64,000 nucleotides of DNA from Antiquaquibacter soli (GCF_030580675.1 NZ_JAUQUB010000001.1:124001-188000), one strand, 5' to 3'. Shown: positions 49,212 through 58,255, numbered from the stretch's first letter. Numbers and translations: made by a program. Notes: generated from the sequence alone by a model not told the origin.

Positions 49212-49972
49212 GCGCGGGCATCCGGGCCGACGGCGTCAGCGTCCAACTCGACGGGCACAGCGTGCTCGACGGCGTGACCCTCGACGTGCGGCCGGGGGAG
49301 GTGCTCGTGCTCGTCGGCCCGAACGGCGCGGGCAAGTCCACCCTCCTCGGGGTGCTCAGCGGCGAACGGCGCCCGAGCGCCGGTACGGTCACGCTCGAGG
49401 GGCGCGAGCTCGGGAGCATCCGGCACTCGGAGCTCGCGCGATTGCGCGCCGTGCTCACGCAGGAGAACCAGGTGAGCTTCCCGTTCCGCGTGATCGAGGT
49501 GGTCTCGATGGGTCGGGCCCCGTGGGCGCGCACCCTCGAGGGCCGCGACGACATCGCCGCCGTGAACGAGGCGATGGATGCCGCGGACGTCGCGCACCTC
49601 GCCAACCGCCGCTACACGTCCCTCTCCGGGGGCGAACGTGCTCGAGTGGCGCTCGCCCGCGTGCTCGCCCAGCGCACGCCGATCGTCTTCCTCGACGAGC
49701 CCACCGCCGCCCTGGACCTGCGGCACCAGGAAGACGTCATGCGCCGCGCGCGCGTGCTCGCCGACTCGGGATGCTCCGTCGTCGTCGTGCTCCACGACCT
49801 GTCGCTCGCGGGCGCCTACGCCGACCGCCTCGCCCTTCTCGCGGGAGGTCGCCTCGAGTCGATCGGCACCCCCGCGGAGGTGCTCACCGCCGATCGCGTC
49901 GAGCGCGTCTACGGCCTGCCCGTCGAGCTGCACCTCGTGAACGGCCGCCCCGTGGTGGTGCCGCGCCGCTGA
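49208..49972 (+). CDS. hmuV: haem ABC transporter ATP-binding protein
   Basis: 254 aa from a GTG overlapping the permease stop. Walker A GPNGAGKST at 37-45, Q-loop in TQENQ near 81, signature LSGGERARV near 138, Walker B VFLDEPTAALDLRHQE near 160-175, and the HmuV-type LHDLSLAGAYADRLALLAGG near 196. Powers uptake of haem or an iron chelate under probable DtxR-type control from the box at 47112. Confidence 0.87.
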   Translation: MSAGIRADGVSVQLDGHSVLDGVTLDVRPGEVLVLVGPNGAGKSTLLGVLSGERRPSAGTVTLEGRELGSIRHSELARLRAVLTQENQVSFPFRVIEVVSMGRAPWARTLEGRDDIAAVNEAMDAADVAHLANRRYTSLSGGERARVALARVLAQRTPIVFLDEPTAALDLRHQEDVMRRARVLADSGCSVVVVLHDLSLAGAYADRLALLAGGRLESIGTPAEVLTADRVERVYGLPVELHLVNGRPVVVPRR

Positions 49973-49977
49973 GGGCG

Positions 49978-51450
49978 TCACTCCACGAAGCCGAGCACCC
50001 GCCCCCGCTCGACGGCCGCCTGCCGGGAATCGACCTCGAGCTTGCGGTACACGCTCCGGATCTGCGTCTTCACGGTGTTGTGCGACACCGACAGCAGCCA
50101 CGCGATGCGGTGCTGCGACTCGCCCTCGGCGAGGTGGCGCAGCACGAGCCGCTCGCGGGGGCTGAGCAGGGGCTGTGGCGCGGTCGGGTCCGCCGGGAGC
50201 ATCCCGGCGACGTCCGACACGACACGCTGGGACGCCTCGGGCAACGCGGACCCGGCCGCCCGCCCGAGCAGCTCGGCGAGCGCCGTCGGCGGCAGCGTCA
50301 CGATGTAGCGCCGCAGGCCCGTGAGCGCGGCGAGGTCGAGCGCGCGGGCGAACGTCTCGTCGGCGGACACCGTGTCGCGCAGCCCCGCGTAGGCGGCTGC
50401 CGAGACGGCGAGCACGTACACGAGGGTGCGCATCGCGTGCGCCGGGCCGAGCGCGACGCACGGGGCGAGTTCCGCGAGGGCACGGTGGCAGTCGCCCGTA
50501 TCGAGGTAGAGCCTCGCGCGCCAGGCCGCCGGACACACTGAGTGGGCGGGGTCCGGGTCGATCCCGTCGAGGGCGGCGAGCGCGGGAGCGATCTGGCGCG
50601 CCCCCGCCTGGACGGCGAGCCAGGCACTCAATCCGAGGAAGCGGGCCGTCGCCGCATCGCTGCCCGCGGCGGCGTCGAGGTCCCACAGGGCGCGGGTGAC
50701 CGAGTCCGGTCGACCGGCCGCTTCGAGCGCGACAGCGTGCGCCGCCGTGAGGAGGGCGTGGTACTCGGTGCCCGCGGCGGAGGCGCGGGCGGCCGCGATC
50801 TCCTCGAGGTGCGCCTCCGCGGCGCCCGTCTCGATCGCGAGCAGGGCGCCCGTCGCCGCGGCGGGCAGCAGTGCGGTGCCGCTCGCGGTCGAGCGGATCG
50901 TGGCGAGCAGGGTGCGTGCGTCGTCGAGCCTGCCGACGAGGAACGCGATGAGGGCGAGCATCCCGGTCGCCTCCGCGTGCACGGAAGGCAGGTCGGCGAC
51001 GAGCTCACGGCCGCGCTCGAGGGCGGCCATCGCCGCCGGGAAGTCGCTCGACAGCGCGGCCGCGATGCCCTCGCGCACGTGCACCACTCCCGACAGGCGC
51101 AGCCGGTCGCCGAGGTCCAGTCGGCGCGACTCGAGGCCGGAGCGCGCTTCGTCGAGGGCGGCTGCCGCCTCCGCCGGCCTGCCGAGGGCGCGCAGGGCAT
51201 CCGCCCGCAGCACCGCCCCCACGGGCCCCGCCCACGCCGGCGCGCCCTCGCACTGGGCGGCAGCGGCGACGTACTCGAGCGAGAGCCCCGGGGTTGCGTT
51301 CCCGGCGCGGTGGGTGGCGGCGAGGCGCAGCAGCGTCGCGGCGTCCGACTGCCACGTCGCGGTCGGCAGCGCGAGGATGCCCGCCCGCTCGTCCTCCCGC
51401 GCGTCGAAGCACCCCGCCCACGCGAGGGCCGCGCGAGGCAGCTCGGTCAT
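49978..51450 (-). CDS. LuxR-type regulator with helical-repeat N-terminal region
   Basis: 490 aa. C-terminal LuxR HTH: LLSPRERLVLRHLAEGESQHRI then VSHNTVKTQIRSVYRKLEV, about 422-466. The preceding 410 residues are Ala-rich helical repeats resembling the MalT/LuxR TPR-like arm, but the NTPase domain of full LAL regulators (Walker A) is missing, so it is a shortened member. Leaderless (TAGCCT, six bases, ATG 51450). Convergent with hmuV, 5 bases apart. Target unknown. Confidence 0.82.
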   Translation of the reverse strand: MTELPRAALAWAGCFDAREDERAGILALPTATWQSDAATLLRLAATHRAGNATPGLSLEYVAAAAQCEGAPAWAGPVGAVLRADALRALGRPAEAAAALDEARSGLESRRLDLGDRLRLSGVVHVREGIAAALSSDFPAAMAALERGRELVADLPSVHAEATGMLALIAFLVGRLDDARTLLATIRSTASGTALLPAAATGALLAIETGAAEAHLEEIAAARASAAGTEYHALLTAAHAVALEAAGRPDSVTRALWDLDAAAGSDAATARFLGLSAWLAVQAGARQIAPALAALDGIDPDPAHSVCPAAWRARLYLDTGDCHRALAELAPCVALGPAHAMRTLVYVLAVSAAAYAGLRDTVSADETFARALDLAALTGLRRYIVTLPPTALAELLGRAAGSALPEASQRVVSDVAGMLPADPTAPQPLLSPRERLVLRHLAEGESQHRIAWLLSVSHNTVKTQIRSVYRKLEVDSRQAAVERGRVLGFVE

Positions 51451-51554
51451 GCCGGAAGGCTACCGCCGGTGGCCGCCCGGGCGCACTCCCCGGCGGCGGT
51501 GAAACCGGGGTGACGCCCGGGCGCCCACCCAGACCGCTGGCGTAGGATGCCGGG

Positions 51555-51836
51555 GTGGTGGAGCCCTGGGTCGTCATTGTCATCGTCGTGGGAGTCGGCG
51601 CGCTCGCGTATCTCGCGAACCGGCTCGGCTGGATCGACCTGAGCAACAAGTCGAAGACCTCGGGCACGCACGGCAGCGTGATGGGCATCGGCGACGAGGT
51701 GTTCCACCCCACGCGCCACGAGGCGCAGATCGAGCTCGACCGGCAGACCGTGCTGCCCGCCCCCGCCCCGGTCGCCGGGGACGGCGACAAGGGCGTCTAC
51801 GACGGCAAGGTTACGATCGACCTCGGCGACCGCTAG
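51555..51836 (+). CDS. small single-TM protein, DUF6191-like
   Basis: 93 aa from GTG 51555, leaderless (TAGGAT 51543-51548, six bases, GTG). One N-terminal membrane helix (about 5-23), then MGIGDEVFHPTRHEAQIELDRQ near 43-64, a stretch I associate with DUF6191, and a disordered Pro/Asp-rich tail. Function unknown. Confidence 0.65.
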   Translation: MVEPWVVIVIVVGVGALAYLANRLGWIDLSNKSKTSGTHGSVMGIGDEVFHPTRHEAQIELDRQTVLPAPAPVAGDGDKGVYDGKVTIDLGDR

Positions 51837-51854
51837 AGCATCACCAGGGCGCGA

Positions 51855-52139
51855 CTAGCGGGTCAGCAGGTCCTGGTAGTCGGGATGCTCGGCGATCCAC
51901 TGCGAGATGAACGGGCACCTCGCCACCACCCGCAGGTCGGACTCGGCCCGCACGAGGTTGAGGGCGCCGCGGGCGATCTCGTCGCCGAGGCCCTGACCGC
52001 GGTGGGCCGGATCGATCTCGGTGTGGACGAACACGATCGTGTCGCCGCGGACGATGTAGTCGGCGATGCCCGCCTGCTGCCCGTCGACGAGCAGCTCGAA
52101 GCGGTTCATCGCCGCATCCTGCACAACCTCGGTAGCCAT
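51855..52139 (-). CDS. YjdJ-like GNAT-fold N-acetyltransferase
   Basis: 94 aa, short GNAT of the Acetyltransf_CG kind: VFVHTEIDPAHRGQGLGDEIARGAL near 36-60 carries the acetyl-CoA loop RGQGLGDE. Followed by the conserved C-P-F-I region (ARCPFISQWIAEHPDY near 73). Leaderless: TAGTCT, six bases, ATG 52139. Cytosolic; substrate unknown. Confidence 0.88.
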   Translation of the reverse strand: MATEVVQDAAMNRFELLVDGQQAGIADYIVRGDTIVFVHTEIDPAHRGQGLGDEIARGALNLVRAESDLRVVARCPFISQWIAEHPDYQDLLTR

Positions 52140-52148
52140 GCCCCCAGA

Positions 52149-53174
52149 CTACGCGCTGTCGCGGATCACCAGTCGGGTCGGCATCACGCGCTCGGGGTCG
52201 GGGCGCTCCCCGCGCAGCAGGGCGAGGAGCATCCGGGCCATCTCCGTGCCCATCTCCCGGGAGGGCTGGTGGACGGTGGTGAGCGCGATCTCGCCGCTCG
52301 TCGCCGCAGAGCTGTCGTCGAAGCCGACGACGGCGACGTCCTCCGGTACCCGCTTGCCGCGGGCCCGCAGCACCGCCACCGCGCCCGTCGCCATGAGGTC
52401 GCTCGCCACGAACACCGCGTCGAGGTCGGGGGCGCGATCGAGGAGCGCGCGCATGGCGGTTGCGCCGCCGGCCATCGTGAAGTCGCCGTACTCGACGAGC
52501 GAGTCATCCTGGCCCGCCTCGCGCACCGTAGCGAGCCAGCCGTCGTGCCGGTCGATGGCGGCCTGCATGTTGGCGGGGCCGGCGATCGTCGCGATGCGGC
52601 GCCGTCCGAGCGACAGCAGGTGCTTCGTGCCGAGGGCCGCGCCAGCCGCGTTGTCGACGTCGACGTAGTTGTTGCGGTGCTTCTCCGGGTCGAAGGGGCG
52701 GCCGCCGAAGACCACGGGGATGGTCGCATCGAGGGTCGTGAAGAAGTCGTCGCCGGAGTGGTGCGAGACGACGATCGCGCCGTCGACGTTGCCGCCGAGG
52801 AGGTAGCGGATGGTCTTCTCCGACGGTGCGTCCGGGCGGGCTAGCTGCAGGTTGAGCACGTAGTCGGAGTCCTCGAGCACGCTCGTGATGCCCTGCATGA
52901 TCTCGGAGAAGAACGGGTCGCCGAAGAAGCGCTGGGTGTCCTCGGGCACGACGAGGGCGATCGCCATCGTCTGCCGGTTGGCGAGGGAGCGCGCCGCACG
53001 GTTCGGGATGTAGTTGAGCCGGTCGATCGCGGCGTTCACCGCGGTGACGACGTCGGGGCTGACATGGCTCGACCCGTTGACGACGCGCGACACGGTCGAG
53101 CGCGACACGCCCGCCTCCGCGGCAACCGCTTCCAGCGTCGGCGCAACGCGCCGGCCGGGCAGTTCGAGGGTCAT
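52149..53174 (-). CDS. cebR: LacI-family cellobiose repressor
   Basis: 341 aa. HTH TLEAVAAEAGVSRSTVSRVVN near 13-33 with the recognition helix SRSTVSRV, as in CebR, then a sugar-binding sensor (VPEDTQRFFGDPFF near 77, VGFDDSSAATSGEI near 285). It lies at the end of the bglC-cebGFE group, whose promoter holds two perfect TGGGAGCGCTCCCA boxes, the known CebR site of Streptomyces. Leaderless (TAGACT, seven bases, ATG). Cello-oligosaccharide would be the inducer. Confidence 0.82.
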   Translation of the reverse strand: MTLELPGRRVAPTLEAVAAEAGVSRSTVSRVVNGSSHVSPDVVTAVNAAIDRLNYIPNRAARSLANRQTMAIALVVPEDTQRFFGDPFFSEIMQGITSVLEDSDYVLNLQLARPDAPSEKTIRYLLGGNVDGAIVVSHHSGDDFFTTLDATIPVVFGGRPFDPEKHRNNYVDVDNAAGAALGTKHLLSLGRRRIATIAGPANMQAAIDRHDGWLATVREAGQDDSLVEYGDFTMAGGATAMRALLDRAPDLDAVFVASDLMATGAVAVLRARGKRVPEDVAVVGFDDSSAATSGEIALTTVHQPSREMGTEMARMLLALLRGERPDPERVMPTRLVIRDSA

Positions 53175-53200
53175 GGGGCTGAGTCTAACCAGTCACAGCG

Positions 53201-54646
53201 CTACAGCGTGCGCCCAGCGATTATGCGGGCGTAAGCGTTTGCACTGTCCTTCGGTGTCCGCTCGAGGGTGTCGTAGTCGACGTGCACGAGACCGAACCGC
53301 TTGTCGTAGCCCCAGGCCCACTCGAAGTTGTCCATGAGCGACCAGTAGAAGTAGCCGTGCACCGGCACGCCGTCGTCGATCGCGTCGAGGATGGCGCCCA
53401 GGTGCTGCTCCAGGAACTCGGTGCGCTCGACGTCGTGCACGACCCCGTCGGCCCCGACGACGTCCGCGTACGCGGCACCGTTCTCGGTGACGGCGAGAGC
53501 GACGCCCGCCGGCCCGGTGTACTCGTCGTGGATGCGACGCAGCAGCCGGGTGAGTCCCTCGGGCTGCACCTCCCAGTCCATCGCCGTGAGGGGCAGGTCG
53601 CGCAAGTGCCAGTACACGCCCTCCGCCGCGGGGAACGGGGAGCGCTTCGGGCGCTCCGACGGCGCCGCCGTGGACATGGATGCTCCCGCCGGCGGCTGCG
53701 CCCCCACGAGCTCGCCGTGGTAGTAGTTCACGCCGAGCATGTCGATCGGCGTCGAGATGAGCTCGAGGTCGCCCGGCTGGACGACCGGCTCGAAGCCGAG
53801 AGCGGAGACATCCCGCAGCACGTCCTCGGGGTAGGCGCCGCGGAAGACGGGGTCCAGGAAGAAGCGGTTGAACTGGCCGTCGATCTTCCGGGCGGCGTCG
53901 ACGTCCGCCGGATCGTTCGGGTCCACCGGGTCGGCGACGGTGAGGTTGAGGGTGATGCCGAGGCTCAGCCCGGGGTCGCGGCGCCGGAGCTCGTCGACGA
54001 CGAGTCCGTGGCCGAGGAGCAAGTGGTGCCCCGCAGCCAGGCCGGCAGTCGGGTCCTGCCGGCCTGGCGCGTGTTCGCCGCCGATGTAACTGAGGAACGA
54101 GGCGCACCACGGCTCATTCAGGGTGGTCCACGATGTGACCCGGTCCCCGAGGACGTCGTACACGGCGGTCGCGTAGTCGAGGAAGCGGTAGGCGGTGTCG
54201 CGATTGGGCCACCCGCCCTTCTCCTCGAGCGCTTGAGGGAGATCCCAGTGGTAGAGCGTGAGCCAGGGCAGGATGTCGTGCTGCAGCAGCTCGTCGGTCA
54301 GTCGAGAGTAGAAGTCGAGGCCCTTCGCGTTCACCGGGCCGCCGTCGGGACAGACCCGCGACCACGACGTCGAGAAACGGTAGGTCTGCACGCCCAGCCG
54401 CGACATGAGCGCGACGTCGTCGCGGTAGCGGTGGTAGTGGTCGCACGCGACATCCCCGTTCTCCATGCCGACGACCGCGCCCGGCACGCGACTGAACGCG
54501 TCCCAGATCGAGTCGGTGCGGCCGTCCTCGTGGGCGGCCCCCTCGATCTGGTAGGCGGCGGTCGCGACGCCGAACAGGAAGTCGTCGGGGAAGGGGCGCG
54601 GAGTGCTCGCGGGCACGCGGGCAGACTCCTCCGAAGTGATCGTCAT
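53201..54646 (-). CDS. bglC: beta-glucosidase, GH1
   Basis: 481 aa. FLFGVATAAYQIEGA near 23, acid/base Glu in TLNEPW near 178, nucleophile Glu in VTENGAAY near 386, and aglycone/glycone residues SLMDNFEWAWGYDKRFGL near 434. All GH1 catalytic and subsite residues are present; cytosolic. Splits imported cellobiose or plant beta-glucosides to glucose. Starts 4 bases after cebG ends, and is followed by cebR. Confidence 0.95.
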   Translation of the reverse strand: MTITSEESARVPASTPRPFPDDFLFGVATAAYQIEGAAHEDGRTDSIWDAFSRVPGAVVGMENGDVACDHYHRYRDDVALMSRLGVQTYRFSTSWSRVCPDGGPVNAKGLDFYSRLTDELLQHDILPWLTLYHWDLPQALEEKGGWPNRDTAYRFLDYATAVYDVLGDRVTSWTTLNEPWCASFLSYIGGEHAPGRQDPTAGLAAGHHLLLGHGLVVDELRRRDPGLSLGITLNLTVADPVDPNDPADVDAARKIDGQFNRFFLDPVFRGAYPEDVLRDVSALGFEPVVQPGDLELISTPIDMLGVNYYHGELVGAQPPAGASMSTAAPSERPKRSPFPAAEGVYWHLRDLPLTAMDWEVQPEGLTRLLRRIHDEYTGPAGVALAVTENGAAYADVVGADGVVHDVERTEFLEQHLGAILDAIDDGVPVHGYFYWSLMDNFEWAWGYDKRFGLVHVDYDTLERTPKDSANAYARIIAGRTL

Positions 54647-54650
54647 CGCG

Positions 54651-55559
54651 TCAGCCCTTGACGGCGCCGGCCATGATGCCGCTCACGAGCTGCTTGCCGG
54701 CGAAGATGAACAGCAGCAACAGCGGGATCGTGGCGAGCACGACCCCCGCGAGAACGAGCGAGTAGTCGACGAAATAGTTCGACTGCAGCAGCGAGAGCGC
54801 CACCGGCAGCGTGGGGTTCTGCGGGTCGAGCACGATGAACGGCCAGAAGAAGTTGTTCCACGCTCCCACGAAGGTGAACAGGAACAGCATCGCCGCGGCC
54901 GGGCGGGCGGCGGGCACGCCCACCGTCCAGAACGTGCGGATCATGGATGCCCCGTCCACGCGAGCGGCCTCGATGAGCTCGTCGGGCACCGACTGCCGCA
55001 GGTACTGGGTCATCCAGAACACACCGAACGCGCTCGTGAGCGCGGGGACGATGATCGCGCCGATCTGGCCGGTCCAGCCGAGCTCCGAGAACAGGATGTA
55101 CAGCGGAACGACGCCGAGCTGCTGCGGCACCGCCATCGTGGCGACCACGAAGGCGAGCATCCCCGGTCCGCCTGGGAAGCGCAGCTTCGCGAACGCCCAG
55201 CCCGCGAGCGTCGAGGTGAGCACGACGGCGGCGGCGATCAGGAACGACGAGTAGATGGAGTTCCACAGCGCCGGCCAGAAGTTGACGGCCGGGTTGGTCA
55301 TCACGGTGATCGCGTTGGAGATGAAGTTGCCGCCCGGCCACCAGGGGCGCTCGCGCAGCGACGACGAGTCGCCCGAGCCGATCACGAACGACCAGTAGAG
55401 CGGGAACGCGGCGCTGATGAAGACCGTCGTGAGGATCGCGTAGGTCCAGAAGCCGGGGCGGGCACCGCGGATGCGGATGGTGCGTTCGCCGCGACGGCGC
55501 TTGCCGGCGTTGGGGATGCTCTCTTCGACGATCGCGAGGGGAGGAGTGGTGGAGCTCAT
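54651..55559 (-). CDS. cebG: cellobiose-type ABC transporter permease
   Basis: 302 aa, MalG type. Six membrane helices after a basic N-terminal tail; EAA loop EAARVDGASMIRTFWTVGVPAARP near 193-216; C-terminal KQLVSGIMAGAVKG. ATGA overlap with cebF. No ATPase gene in the operon, as in Streptomyces where MsiK is shared. Confidence 0.88.
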   Translation of the reverse strand: MSSTTPPLAIVEESIPNAGKRRRGERTIRIRGARPGFWTYAILTTVFISAAFPLYWSFVIGSGDSSSLRERPWWPGGNFISNAITVMTNPAVNFWPALWNSIYSSFLIAAAVVLTSTLAGWAFAKLRFPGGPGMLAFVVATMAVPQQLGVVPLYILFSELGWTGQIGAIIVPALTSAFGVFWMTQYLRQSVPDELIEAARVDGASMIRTFWTVGVPAARPAAAMLFLFTFVGAWNNFFWPFIVLDPQNPTLPVALSLLQSNYFVDYSLVLAGVVLATIPLLLLFIFAGKQLVSGIMAGAVKG

Positions 55560-56554
55560 CGCGCGACCTCCTTCCGGCGCTGGCGGCGGGACACGGGCGC
55601 CCCGCGACGTCCCTCATCCCGCACGAGCGATCGCGTGATGAGGAGGTTGATGAGTCCGATGAGGACGATGATGATGAACAGGATCCAGGCCATCGCGGCG
55701 GCGCGGCCGAAGTTCCATTGGCCCCACCCGATGTCGTACAGGTAGAGGGTGATCGTGAGCCACTGCTGGCCCGCGCCACCGCGACCGAACTGGTCGAAGA
55801 CGCGCGGCTCGTCGAAGATCTGCAGACCACCGATCGTCGCGGTGATGATCACGAAGATGAGGGTCGGGCGCAGCGACGGGAGCGTGATGCTGAAGAACTG
55901 GCGGATCGGTCCGGCGCCGTCGACGGTCGCGGCCTCGTAGTAGTCCCGGTTCACGGCCTGCATGGCCGCGAGGAGGATGAGCGTGTTGTAGCCGGTCCAG
56001 CGGTAGTTGACCATGGTGGCGATCGCGATGTGGCTCCAGAACGGCTCCTTGTGCCACTGGATGCCCGGCAGCCCGAGATCGCCCAGGATGCCGTTGATGA
56101 GCCCGAAGTTGTCGGCGAACACCACGTTGAAGATGAGGCCGACGGCGACGGGGGCGACGACGAAGGGGAGCAGCACTCCCATGCGCCAGAACGTCTTGGC
56201 GCGGATGTTGCGGTCGAGGACCGCGGCGATGAAGATCGCGAGGATCAGCTGCGGCACCGTCGAGAGCAGGAAGATGCTGAACGTGTTGCGCAGTGCCGTC
56301 CAGAAGTGCGGCTGCTGGAGGATCCAGATGTACTGGTCGAAGCCGATGAACGTGCCGTTGTTGCGGACCAGGTCCCAGTCCATGAAGGAGATGACCGCCG
56401 TGTACGCGATGGGGAAGAGCCCGACGATCGCGAACATGATGAAGAACGGCGAGATGTAGAGGTAGGGCGAGACCTTGAGGTCCCACTTGCTCAGTCGCTG
56501 GGAGAACGACAGGACGCGGACCGGCTTGTCGGTCGGCAGGGCGGCGGTGCTCAT
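55556..56554 (-). CDS. cebF: cellobiose-type ABC transporter permease
   Basis: 332 aa, MalF type. Helices from about residue 33; EAA loop EAATVDGAGPIRQFFSITLPSLRP near 208-231; FDQFGRGGAGQQWLTITLYLY near 256. Follows cebE after an 84-base gap that contains a strong stem-loop (56594-56629). Confidence 0.88.
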   Translation of the reverse strand: MSTAALPTDKPVRVLSFSQRLSKWDLKVSPYLYISPFFIMFAIVGLFPIAYTAVISFMDWDLVRNNGTFIGFDQYIWILQQPHFWTALRNTFSIFLLSTVPQLILAIFIAAVLDRNIRAKTFWRMGVLLPFVVAPVAVGLIFNVVFADNFGLINGILGDLGLPGIQWHKEPFWSHIAIATMVNYRWTGYNTLILLAAMQAVNRDYYEAATVDGAGPIRQFFSITLPSLRPTLIFVIITATIGGLQIFDEPRVFDQFGRGGAGQQWLTITLYLYDIGWGQWNFGRAAAMAWILFIIIVLIGLINLLITRSLVRDEGRRGAPVSRRQRRKEVAR

Positions 56555-56593
56555 GGTTCGGCTTTCGGTCCGGCGCGGTCGAGGGGAAAGGAT

Positions 56594-56629
56594 CGGGGTG
56601 CGGGTCGCCGGGGGACGACCCGCACCCCG
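56594..56629 (-). terminator. intercistronic hairpin after cebE
   Basis: Perfect 14-bp arms at 56594-56607 and 56616-56629 with an 8-base loop, 9 bases past the cebE stop and before cebF. Same place and form as the hairpin at 23402-23442 in the other sugar importer; probably sets more binding protein than permease. Confidence 0.7.
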
Positions 56630-56638
56630 GGTGGTGCA

Positions 56639-57895
56639 CTAGAAGGCGGAGACCTCAGTCACCCACGTGTTCCAGCTCGTCTCCTGGTCCTCGAGTCCAT
56701 CGAAGACGCGGGTGACGGCGTTCTGGAGCGCGTCGTGGAACTGGAAGTACTGCGGGCCCTTGTACGTCGCGACCGTGATGGCGTTCGCGCGGTCGGTGAG
56801 GATCTCACCGGTGGGGGCGTTGTTGAAGTACTCGTTGGTCGCCGAGGCGAGCTCGTCGCTCGCCAGCGCCTCGACCTGGCTCGGGAACGTGCCCGCGTTC
56901 GCGAACGCCTGGAGCTGGACCTCGGGGGAGGTCAGCCACGCGGCGAGCTTCTGGGCCGCCTCGACGTTCTTGCCGTTGGCCGGGACGGTCAGGTACGAAC
57001 CGCCCCAGTTTCCGCCGCCGCCCGGGAACGCGTCAGCGATGTCCCAGCCGGTGGTCTCCGGCGCGTTGCCGGAGATGACGCCGAGCATCCAGCCCGGGCA
57101 CAGCATGACGGCGAACTCGCCGGACGCGAGGGAGGCGAACCAGTCCTCGCTCCACTGGCCCGAGTAGGCCGCGATCGGGACGGCCTTCTCGACGACGGCG
57201 TCGTACGCGGCGCGGATGTCGGGGTTCTCGGTGGCGATGATGGTGCCGTCCGGGTCCTCGTACGCGAGCTCGTACTGGTTCACGATGCCCTGGAGCACCG
57301 AGTTGGCCGAGTCGATGAACGGCTTGCCGGTGGCTGCCTTGTACTGGGCGCCGATCTCGAAGAAGTTGTCCCAGTCGCCGTCGAAGAGGGCGGCGACCTC
57401 GGCGCGGTCGGTCGGGAGACCAGCGGCGGCGAAGAGGTCGGAGCGGTAGCAGATGCCCTGCGGGCCGATGTCGGTTCCGTACGCGATGAGGTTGCCGGCG
57501 GAGTCGGTCGCGGAGGCTTCCTTCCAGTCGAGCCAGCGGCCCTGGAGGTCGGCGGGGACCGGCGCGAGGAGGTCGGCGTACTGCATGGCCTCGGTGAACC
57601 AGTCGATCTCGACGGCCTCGACGTCGGCGAGACCGGTCTTGCCGAGCTTCTGGAAGTAGTTGGCGCGGGCGTCGTTCGACGTCGCCGCCTTGTTGTGGAC
57701 GACCTCGATGCCGGTCTCCTCCGTGAACTGCGCGAGCAGCTCGTCGGTGTAGCCGAAGTCGTTGAACGTCGCGAGGGTGAGCGTGACCGGCTCGTTCGGG
57801 TCGGTGCCACCTCCCTGCGAACAACCGGTGGCGACGAGGGCGAAGGCTGCCGCGCCGGCGACGGCCGCGGCGATAGTGCGTCGTGATGTTCTCAC
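56639..57895 (-). CDS. cebE: cellobiose-type ABC transporter substrate-binding lipoprotein
   Basis: 418 aa from GTG 57895; AAAGGAG five bases upstream and the resulting lipoprotein signal with Cys25 (VATGC) decide the start over longer frames. Type II CUT1 binding protein: TLATFNDFGYTDELLAQFTEE near 37-57, AEVAALFDGDWDNFFEIGAQY near 160, AVMLCPGWMLGVISG near 259. Lipid-anchored outside the membrane. Controlled from the CebR-box promoter at 57949-58051. Cello-oligosaccharides are the likely ligands from context. Confidence 0.85.
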   Translation of the reverse strand: MRTSRRTIAAAVAGAAAFALVATGCSQGGGTDPNEPVTLTLATFNDFGYTDELLAQFTEETGIEVVHNKAATSNDARANYFQKLGKTGLADVEAVEIDWFTEAMQYADLLAPVPADLQGRWLDWKEASATDSAGNLIAYGTDIGPQGICYRSDLFAAAGLPTDRAEVAALFDGDWDNFFEIGAQYKAATGKPFIDSANSVLQGIVNQYELAYEDPDGTIIATENPDIRAAYDAVVEKAVPIAAYSGQWSEDWFASLASGEFAVMLCPGWMLGVISGNAPETTGWDIADAFPGGGGNWGGSYLTVPANGKNVEAAQKLAAWLTSPEVQLQAFANAGTFPSQVEALASDELASATNEYFNNAPTGEILTDRANAITVATYKGPQYFQFHDALQNAVTRVFDGLEDQETSWNTWVTEVSAF

Positions 57896-57948
57896 GGTCA
57901 CTCCTTTGTGTGCGTGGATGGGTGATGGTGCCGACCCCGTAGGTGTGG

Positions 57949-58051
57949 TGGGAGCGCTCCCAAGCTCGTTCTTGGGAGCGCTCCCACGGGGTCGAGCACA
58001 GACTAAGGAGCCCGTCTGAACCCTGTCAAGTACTGGGTGAGAGCGCTCCCA
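57949..58051 (-). promoter_or_regulatory. cebE promoter with three CebR boxes
   Basis: TGGGAGCGCTCCCA, a perfect palindrome, at 57949-57962 and 57973-57986; TGAGAGCGCTCCCA at 58038-58051. Minus-strand promoter TTGACA (58029-58024), 18 bp, TAGTCT (58005-58000): two boxes lie just downstream of the expected start site and one upstream of the -35 box, allowing looping. Confidence 0.85.
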
Positions 58052-58140
58052 CGACTGCAAGCGCTTACTCCCGCGCCGTTGCTGGGGAGGAACGTTTCAA
58101 AAACTCGCGGAAATCTCATCCCGGAACGCGGCGCGTCCGG

Positions 58141-58200
58141 CCCGCGCATCCCCGTCCCGGCCCGCGCATCCCCGTCCCGGCCCGCGCATCCCCGCTCGGC
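58141..58200. repeat. three tandem 20-bp repeats
   Basis: Unit CCCGCGCATCCCCGTCCCGG at 58141-58160 and 58161-58180, with a degenerate third copy at 58181-58200 and further partial copies of its GCATCCCCG core to about 58214. No spacers, so not CRISPR. It lies in a 350-base stretch between cebE and the efflux-pump gene that holds no gene. Confidence 0.85.
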
Positions 58201-58255
58201 GCGTGCATTCCCGCTCGCGCAGCGCCCGCCCACACTCCCTCGCACCCCGTGCCAC

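Noticed and set aside
58141-58214. Tandem repeats as a CRISPR array
   Set aside because: The units are contiguous, without spacers, and no cas gene is present.
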